Source of the DNA: Pseudomonas flavescens
GTDB taxonomy: Bacteria; Pseudomonadota; Gammaproteobacteria; Pseudomonadales; Pseudomonadaceae
Length of the DNA: 64,000 nucleotides
NCBI RefSeq assembly: GCF_013408425.1
Contig: NZ_JACBYV010000001.1
Location: 5,456,001 to 5,520,000 of the forward strand
Direction: 5' to 3'
Shown: positions 59,356 to 64,000 of the stretch, piece by piece
How positions within the stretch are numbered: position 1 is the stretch's first letter
How the letters are laid out: each line of letters begins with the position of its first letter
Notes under the pieces: generated by a model
What the model was told of the DNA's origin: nothing
Database searches by the model: none
The model's input: only the letters and a program-made list of their open reading frames with translations
Translations under genes and position numbers: made by a program

Positions 59356-60399
59356 ATGACAAACCGCAATCTGTGGGTGGATTATGCCAAGGCAATCGGC
59401 ATCCTCCTGGTGGTCTATGGCCATGTGGTGCGCGGTTTGCTCAACGGCGGCATCATTACCGAGAACGTGGATTTCCACTGGCTGGTGGACAGCGTCATCT
59501 ACACCTTCCACATGCCGCTGTTCTTCTTTCTGTCCGGGCTGTTCTTCTGGCACTCGCTGAACAATCGCGGCAGTGGTGGCCTGTTCTGCAACAAGATCGA
59601 CACCATCTTCTATCCCTTCGTGCTCTGGTCGTTGCTGCAAGGCAGCATCGAAGTGGTACTGGCCCGCTATACCAATGGGGGCGTCGGGATGGGCGAAGTG
59701 CTGGCGCTGCTGTGGTCACCGCGCGCGCAGTTCTGGTTCCTGTACGCGCTGTTCGCCGCGTTCTGCCTGGCCATCCTGCTCTATCGCAGTTTCTCGACAA
59801 GGGCGTTCCTGCCGCTGCTGGTGCTCAGTGCGCTGTTCTACCTGCTGCAACAGTGGACGCCGCGGGTCGCCGCGCTGGTGTTCCTGGCGCAGAATTTCGT
59901 GTTCTTCGCCCTTGGGGTCTGGTTCAACCAGATCCGTGATGGCATCGAGGCACGCGCCTCGGCATTCGCCCTGGGTAGCGGCCTGGCGTTCATCGTGGTG
60001 CAGTATCTGTTCCACGGTCCGCTTGGCCTGACCTATGCGGATCGTGGTGCGGCATCGCTGGTCGTGGCCTTCATCGGCATTCTGTTCAGCGTCAGCCTGT
60101 GCATGGTGCTGGCGCGTCGCCCGCTGGACTGGGTGCTGACCCTGGGCGCGCTGTCGATGCCGATCTTCCTCATGCATATCCTCGCCGGCAGTGGCATGCG
60201 AGTGATCCTGAGCAAGTTTCTGGGCATCAACGACGACACCCTGCATATCGTCGCCGGCTGCCTGGCGGGCGTAGTGCTGCCGATCATCGCGGCGAAGATT
60301 CTCCAGGCGCTGGGCATCAACTGGTTGTACGAAGCACCGAAGCGTTTCTCCGCCTATCGCTGGCAGCAGCGTCGGATTGCCGTGCAGCCAGCTGGGTGA
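59356..60399 (+). CDS. Acyltransferase family 3 membrane protein
   Basis: This 347-residue inner-membrane protein has about ten helices and the AT3 signature: N-terminal WVDYAKAIGILLVVYGHVVRG with the conserved His, and FHMPLFFFLSGLFF. AT3 proteins O-acylate sugars of LPS, exopolysaccharides or periplasmic glucans. AAGGA precedes the ATG at 59356; the overlapping upstream frame is a shadow of the GH5 gene. Being next to a secreted glucanase suggests the same polysaccharide substrate, which I cannot identify. Confidence 0.88.
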   Translation: MTNRNLWVDYAKAIGILLVVYGHVVRGLLNGGIITENVDFHWLVDSVIYTFHMPLFFFLSGLFFWHSLNNRGSGGLFCNKIDTIFYPFVLWSLLQGSIEVVLARYTNGGVGMGEVLALLWSPRAQFWFLYALFAAFCLAILLYRSFSTRAFLPLLVLSALFYLLQQWTPRVAALVFLAQNFVFFALGVWFNQIRDGIEARASAFALGSGLAFIVVQYLFHGPLGLTYADRGAASLVVAFIGILFSVSLCMVLARRPLDWVLTLGALSMPIFLMHILAGSGMRVILSKFLGINDDTLHIVAGCLAGVVLPIIAAKILQALGINWLYEAPKRFSAYRWQQRRIAVQPAG

Positions 60400-60582
60400 T
60401 GCGGATACCCGGCATTGGCGCAATGTCGACGATCGCTTGGTGGGTTACGCGAAGCTTGGAGATTTTCGGTGTTTGAAATTTATAGGCAGTGCGTCGCTAA
60501 CCTGCGCGGCCCGACCCACCCTACGGGTCTTGCGCGGCTCCATAGGGCGCCGTAACCCGCCACTTGTACGATTCCGGTTTGG
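60400..60582. repeat. Degenerate GGTGGGTTACG / CCACCCTACGG intergenic repeat
   Basis: Before the terminator the gap contains GGTGGGTTACGCGAAGC (about 60438), CGACCCACCCTACGGG (about 60520) and GGGCGCCGTAACCCGCCA (about 60547), resembling a common Pseudomonas intergenic palindrome of the GGCGGGTTACGGCGC type. No gene fits. Confidence 0.45.
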
Positions 60583-60615
60583 AAAAGGAAAACCGCCTTT
60601 CGGCGGTTTCCTTTT
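60583..60615. terminator. Bidirectional terminator between the acyltransferase gene and glcB
   Basis: AAAAGGAAAACCGCC pairs with GGCGGTTTCCTTTT with a single bulged A and a TTTC loop, with A-run on one side and T-run on the other. It can end both converging genes. Confidence 0.92.
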
Positions 60616-60625
60616 GCGCGGACGT

Positions 60626-62803
60626 TTAGCGCGCCTGGCTGGCTTTCAGCTCGCGGCGGCGGCGGTGCAGCACCGGTTCGGTATAACCGTTAGGTTGTTT
60701 CGTGCCCTCCAACACCAGCTCCAGCGCCGCCTGGAAGGCGATGTTGCTGTCGAAATCCGGCGCCATCGGGCGATACAGCGGGTCGCCCGCGTTCTGCCGG
60801 TCGACCACCGGGGCCATGCGCTTGAGGCTCTCCAGCACCTGCTGTTCACTGACCACGCCATGGCGTAGCCAGTTGGCCAGCAACTGGCTGGAGATGCGCA
60901 GGGTGGCACGGTCTTCCATCAGGCCGACATCGTTGATGTCCGGCACCTTGGAGCAACCCACGCCCTGGTCGATCCAGCGCACCACGTAGCCGAGAATGCC
61001 CTGAGCGTTGTTGTCCAGTTCGTTGCGGATGTCCTCGGCGCTCCAGTCGGTGCTGGGCGCCAGCGGGATGCTGAGGATTTCGTCCAGCGAGGCCGGTGTG
61101 CGCTTGGCCAGTTCGGCCTGACGGGCGAATACGTCGACCTTGTGGTAGTGCAGGGCGTGCAGGGTGGCCGCGGTTGGTGACGGCACCCAGGCGGTGTTGG
61201 CGCCGGCCAGCGGATGGCCGATCTTCTGTTCGAGCATCGCGGCCATCAGGTCGGGCATGGCCCACATGCCCTTGCCGATCTGTGCGCGGCCCTGCAGGCC
61301 GGTGGCCAGGCCAACGTCGACGTTGTTGTTCTCGTAGGCGCTGATCCACTTCTCGCTTTTCATGGCGGCCTTGCGCACCACGGCGCCGGCTTCCATCGAC
61401 GTGTGGATTTCGTCGCCGGTACGGTCGAGGAAACCCGTGTTGATGAACACCACGCGTTCGCTGGCAGCGGCGATGCAAGCCTTGAGGTTGACGGTGGTGC
61501 GGCGCTCCTCGTCCATGATGCCGACCTTCAGGGTGTTGCGCGGCAGGCCCAGCACCTGTTCGACGCGGGCGAACAGCTCGCTGGTGAACGCCACTTCCTC
61601 GGGACCGTGCATCTTCGGTTTGACGATGTACACCGAGCCGGTGCGGGTGTTGGCGCGGCTGCTGTTGCCGTTGAGGTTGTGCAGCGCGGCCAGGCTGGTG
61701 CACAGCGCGTCGAGAATGCCTTCCGGCAGCTCGTTACCGCTGGCGTCGAGTACCGCCGGGTTGGTCATCAGGTGGCCAACGTTGCGCACGAACAGCAGGC
61801 TGCGCCCGTGCAGGGTCAGCTCACCGCCATCCGGGCGGGTATAGACGCGATCCGGGTTCATGGTGCGGGTGAAGGTGCTGCCACCCTTGCTCACTTGCTC
61901 GCTCAGGTCGCCCTTCATCAGGCCCAGCCAATTGCGGTAGACCAGGGTCTTGTCCTCGGCATCGACTGCGGCTACCGAGTCTTCGCAGTCCATGATGGTG
62001 GTCAGCGCGGACTCCATCAGTAGGTCTTTCACGCCTGCCGCGTCGGTGCTGCCGACTGGGCTGCTGGCGTCGATCTGGATTTCGAAGTGCAGGCCGTTAT
62101 GCTTGAGCAGAATGGCGATTGGCGCGCCGGCTTCGCCCTGGAAACCGACCAGTTGGCTGGCATCGCGCAGCCCGCTGATATCACCCTTGTCGAGGGTGAC
62201 CAGCAGCTTGTCGCCTTCGATGCGATAGCCGCTGGCATCGGCATGGGAGCCGGCCGCCAGTGGCGCGCTTTCATCGAGAAAGGCACGGGCGAGGGCGATG
62301 ACCTTGTCACCGCGCACCCGGTTGTAGCCCTTGCCCCGTTCGGCGCCGCCGTCCTCGCTGATCGCGTCGGTGCCGTACAGCGCGTCGTACAGCGAACCCC
62401 AGCGCGCGTTGGAGGCGTTGAGCGCGAAACGGGCATTCATCACCGGCACGACCAACTGCGGGCCGGCCAGGCGGGCGATTTCGTCATCGACGTTTTCGGT
62501 GCTGGCTTGCACCCGATCGGGCTGCGGCTGCAGATAGCCGATCTGCTCCAGAAATGCCCTGTAGGCCACCGCGTCGTGGGGCTTGCCGGCCCGGCTGCGG
62601 TGCCAGTCGTCGATCTGCGCCTGTAACTGGTCGCGCTTGTCGAGCAGGGCCCGGTTCTCTGGTGCCAGATCGCGGAACACCGCATCGGCACCGGCCCAGA
62701 ACGCATCGGCCGTGACGCCGCTGCCGGGAATGGCTTCGTCATTGATGAAATCGAACAGCACCTTGGCGACCTGCAGGCCACCGACTTGAATACGCTCAGT
62801 CAT
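60626..62803 (-). CDS. glcB: Malate synthase G
   Basis: This 725-residue enzyme, exactly the usual GlcB length, condenses glyoxylate with acetyl-CoA to malate in the glyoxylate/glycolate routes. Typical blocks include the N-terminal helical clasp, [28 protein letters not shown], the metal-binding and catalytic [18 protein letters not shown] region and [36 protein letters not shown] near the active-site end. The ATG at 62803 has GAGGCGAGAG upstream; an extended frame to 62950 is not expected. It stands alone, not in a glc operon, as is usual in pseudomonads. Confidence 0.97.
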   Translation of the reverse strand: MTERIQVGGLQVAKVLFDFINDEAIPGSGVTADAFWAGADAVFRDLAPENRALLDKRDQLQAQIDDWHRSRAGKPHDAVAYRAFLEQIGYLQPQPDRVQASTENVDDEIARLAGPQLVVPVMNARFALNASNARWGSLYDALYGTDAISEDGGAERGKGYNRVRGDKVIALARAFLDESAPLAAGSHADASGYRIEGDKLLVTLDKGDISGLRDASQLVGFQGEAGAPIAILLKHNGLHFEIQIDASSPVGSTDAAGVKDLLMESALTTIMDCEDSVAAVDAEDKTLVYRNWLGLMKGDLSEQVSKGGSTFTRTMNPDRVYTRPDGGELTLHGRSLLFVRNVGHLMTNPAVLDASGNELPEGILDALCTSLAALHNLNGNSSRANTRTGSVYIVKPKMHGPEEVAFTSELFARVEQVLGLPRNTLKVGIMDEERRTTVNLKACIAAASERVVFINTGFLDRTGDEIHTSMEAGAVVRKAAMKSEKWISAYENNNVDVGLATGLQGRAQIGKGMWAMPDLMAAMLEQKIGHPLAGANTAWVPSPTAATLHALHYHKVDVFARQAELAKRTPASLDEILSIPLAPSTDWSAEDIRNELDNNAQGILGYVVRWIDQGVGCSKVPDINDVGLMEDRATLRISSQLLANWLRHGVVSEQQVLESLKRMAPVVDRQNAGDPLYRPMAPDFDSNIAFQAALELVLEGTKQPNGYTEPVLHRRRRELKASQAR

Positions 62804-63115
62804 CTCTCGCCTCTCTGCTTCGCTTAGCCACTGTATCGGCAGGGAACCCTCGGTGCTGCGCAGACAGATCGCTATCGGGGGCCGTTGTAGACGGCTGCCC
62901 GCGTCGATGCGGCTTGTCTGGAGATGCTTCGTGAGCGGGGTTTTCCACAACCAGCAGGACTGGGGTTGAATTCATGTAGTGGTTTTCTGCAGATACTACA
63001 TGAACGAATTAGGAAAAACAGTCCAGAAATGGTCACCGCTACCTTGGTCGTACTCGAGCTTTCTGTATCGTCGAGAGAGCGGCCTATACTGCAGGGCACC
63101 CGTGAGGAGTCGATC
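62804..63115. other. Divergent promoter region of glcB and the GNAT gene
   Basis: This 312-base stretch has no gene. The striking element is the perfect inverted repeat at 62971-63004. A TATACT hexamer at 63085-63090 could be the -10 box for the rightward GNAT gene, without a good -35. Confidence 0.6.
62971..63004. promoter_or_regulatory. Perfect 10-bp inverted repeat TTCATGTAGT / ACTACATGAA
   Basis: TTCATGTAGT (62971-62980) and ACTACATGAA (62995-63004) are separated by 14 bases, in a region flanked by AT-rich sequence. It lies 168 bases from the glcB start and 112 from the GNAT start, so it could be an operator for either gene or a hairpin. Confidence 0.55.
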
Positions 63116-63562
63116 ATGCCGATAAGCGCTGCTGCCACTGCCGATCTCGATGACCTGGTGCCGCTGTTTGCGGCTTATCTGGATTTCTATGGCGTGGACA
63201 AGGCCGTCGCTGACGTCCGTGGTTTCCTGGCCGCGCGTCTTGAGCGGGGCGACTCGACGATCTTCATCGCACGTGACGGGCAAGGTGCCGCTCAGGGCTT
63301 CGTGCAGCTCTATCCGCTATACGCCTCGCTGGCCTTGCGCCCGAGCCTGTTGCTGAGCGATCTGTACGTTGCCGACCACGCGCGGCGGCAGGGCATTGGC
63401 GAACGCTTGCTCGATGCCGCGCGGCAGCATGCACTGGACACCGGCGCCTGCGGGTTGCAGTTGGAAACGGCAAGAACCAACCTGACGGCGCAGTCCCTCT
63501 ACGAACGCCTCGGCTATGTCCGGGATGCGGTTTACCTTACCTATTGGCTCGACCTGAGTTGA
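63116..63562 (+). CDS. GNAT family N-acetyltransferase
   Basis: This 148-residue single-domain acetyltransferase has the acetyl-CoA binding motif RRQGIGERLLDAA at about residue 87 and a strand pattern ending LYERLGYVRDAVYLTYWL. A strong GAGGAG lies before the ATG at 63116, whereas the longer frame from 62924 runs through the inverted repeat. It is divergent from glcB and followed after 23 bases by an ACT-domain gene, with which it may be co-transcribed. Acceptor substrate unknown. Confidence 0.9.
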   Translation: MPISAAATADLDDLVPLFAAYLDFYGVDKAVADVRGFLAARLERGDSTIFIARDGQGAAQGFVQLYPLYASLALRPSLLLSDLYVADHARRQGIGERLLDAARQHALDTGACGLQLETARTNLTAQSLYERLGYVRDAVYLTYWLDLS

Positions 63563-63585
63563 GCACCAACGACGAGGACGTGAGC

Positions 63586-64000
63586 ATGGATCATCTGATA
63601 CTGACCGTTATCGCCCAGGATCAACCCGGCCTGGTCGAGCGTGTCGCCCAGTGCGTGGCCAGGCATGGCGGCAACTGGCTGGAAAGCCGCATGTCGCGGA
63701 TGGCCGGGCAGTTCGCGGGCATCCTGCGGGTGGATGTCCCGGCGGCCTCCCACGGTGCGTTGATGGAGGCGCTGAGCGAGCTGAGTGCCCAGGGTATCCG
63801 TGTGCAGCTCGCGTCAGCGGGCGCCGAGCCGGACTGCACCTGGAAGTCCATCCATCTCGATCTGCTGGGCAATGACCGCCCAGGGATCGTGCGCGATATC
63901 ACCCGGCTGCTGGCGGACAACGGCGTCAACCTGGAGAACCTGGTCACCGATGTAACGCCCGCGCCCATGAGCGGCGAGCCGCTGTTTCACGCCCAGGCGA
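63586..64000 (+). CDS. Double-ACT-domain protein, GcvR-like (partial, cut by window end)
   Basis: Translated from the ATG at 63586 (GAGGACG upstream), the frame is open to the window edge. It shows a first ACT domain (LILTVIAQDQPGLVERVAQ) and a second (LDLLGNDRPGIVRDITRLL). This is the layout of GcvR, which represses the glycine cleavage system by binding GcvA in E. coli, and of related pseudomonad regulators. The C-terminal part is missing from the window. Confidence 0.82.
   Translation, partial: MDHLILTVIAQDQPGLVERVAQCVARHGGNWLESRMSRMAGQFAGILRVDVPAASHGALMEALSELSAQGIRVQLASAGAEPDCTWKSIHLDLLGNDRPGIVRDITRLLADNGVNLENLVTDVTPAPMSGEPLFHAQA

Overview
The window is a chromosomal segment of a high-GC gammaproteobacterium, almost certainly a Pseudomonas close to the P. 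aeruginosa / P. mendocina / P. alcaligenes side of the genus. From about 5.4 to 38 kb and again from 44.7 to 47.8 kb the gene order follows, from memory, the P. aeruginosa backbone from rpoD to trpE. The species itself cannot be read from the sequence. I saw no tRNA or rRNA gene, CRISPR array, insertion sequence or prophage.

Region by region. 0-5.3 kb: a NarL-type response regulator (cut by the window edge) and its Cache-domain kinase, divergent from a CstA-type pyruvate/peptide transporter, a YbdD/YjiX partner and a CobW-family GTPase. 5.4-9.7 kb: the macromolecular synthesis operon rpsU-dnaG-rpoD on the minus strand. 9.9-14 kb: tsaD, plsY, folB-folK, cca. 14-19 kb: the prkA-yeaH-spoVR stress kinase cluster. 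19.3-26.9 kb: lptD-surA-pdxA-rsmA-apaG-apaH-glpE, outer-membrane biogenesis plus housekeeping. 27-29.5 kb: amgK-murU (cell-wall sugar recycling) and a DjlA-like co-chaperone. 30.6-38.3 kb: an agt-type locus, with a sensor kinase and regulator followed by an ABC transporter expected to import 4-aminobutyrate and 5-aminovalerate.

38.4-44.7 kb looks like an accessory insertion between agtD and rpe. A sigma-54 activator precedes an operon of an iron alcohol dehydrogenase, an NCS2-type permease and a succinate-semialdehyde dehydrogenase. The operon has a well-placed -24/-12 promoter and an upstream inverted repeat. The gabD 3' end has been partly duplicated among short palindromic repeats. 44.7-47.8 kb: rpe-gph, then trpE preceded by a 14-codon leader peptide with two Trp codons.

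48.1-55.3 kb: a second accessory locus. A GntR/FCD regulator is divergent from a five-gene operon: NRAMP-like transporter, PxpA, DUF1445 protein, fused PxpB-PxpC, and a biotin carboxylase with its own biotin carrier domain. Together these could form a complete biotin-dependent lactam/5-oxoproline-processing enzyme. 55.3-58 kb: a DnaQ-like exonuclease and a cNMP/CBS/nucleotidyltransferase protein. 58.2-60.4 kb: a secreted GH5 glycosidase and an integral-membrane acyltransferase. 60.6-64 kb: malate synthase G, a GNAT acetyltransferase and a GcvR-like double-ACT protein cut by the window end.

A common theme of the accessory parts is use of small carboxylates, omega-amino acids and lactams: CstA, Agt, the GabD module, Pxp and GlcB. 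Whether these loci are functionally linked is inference.
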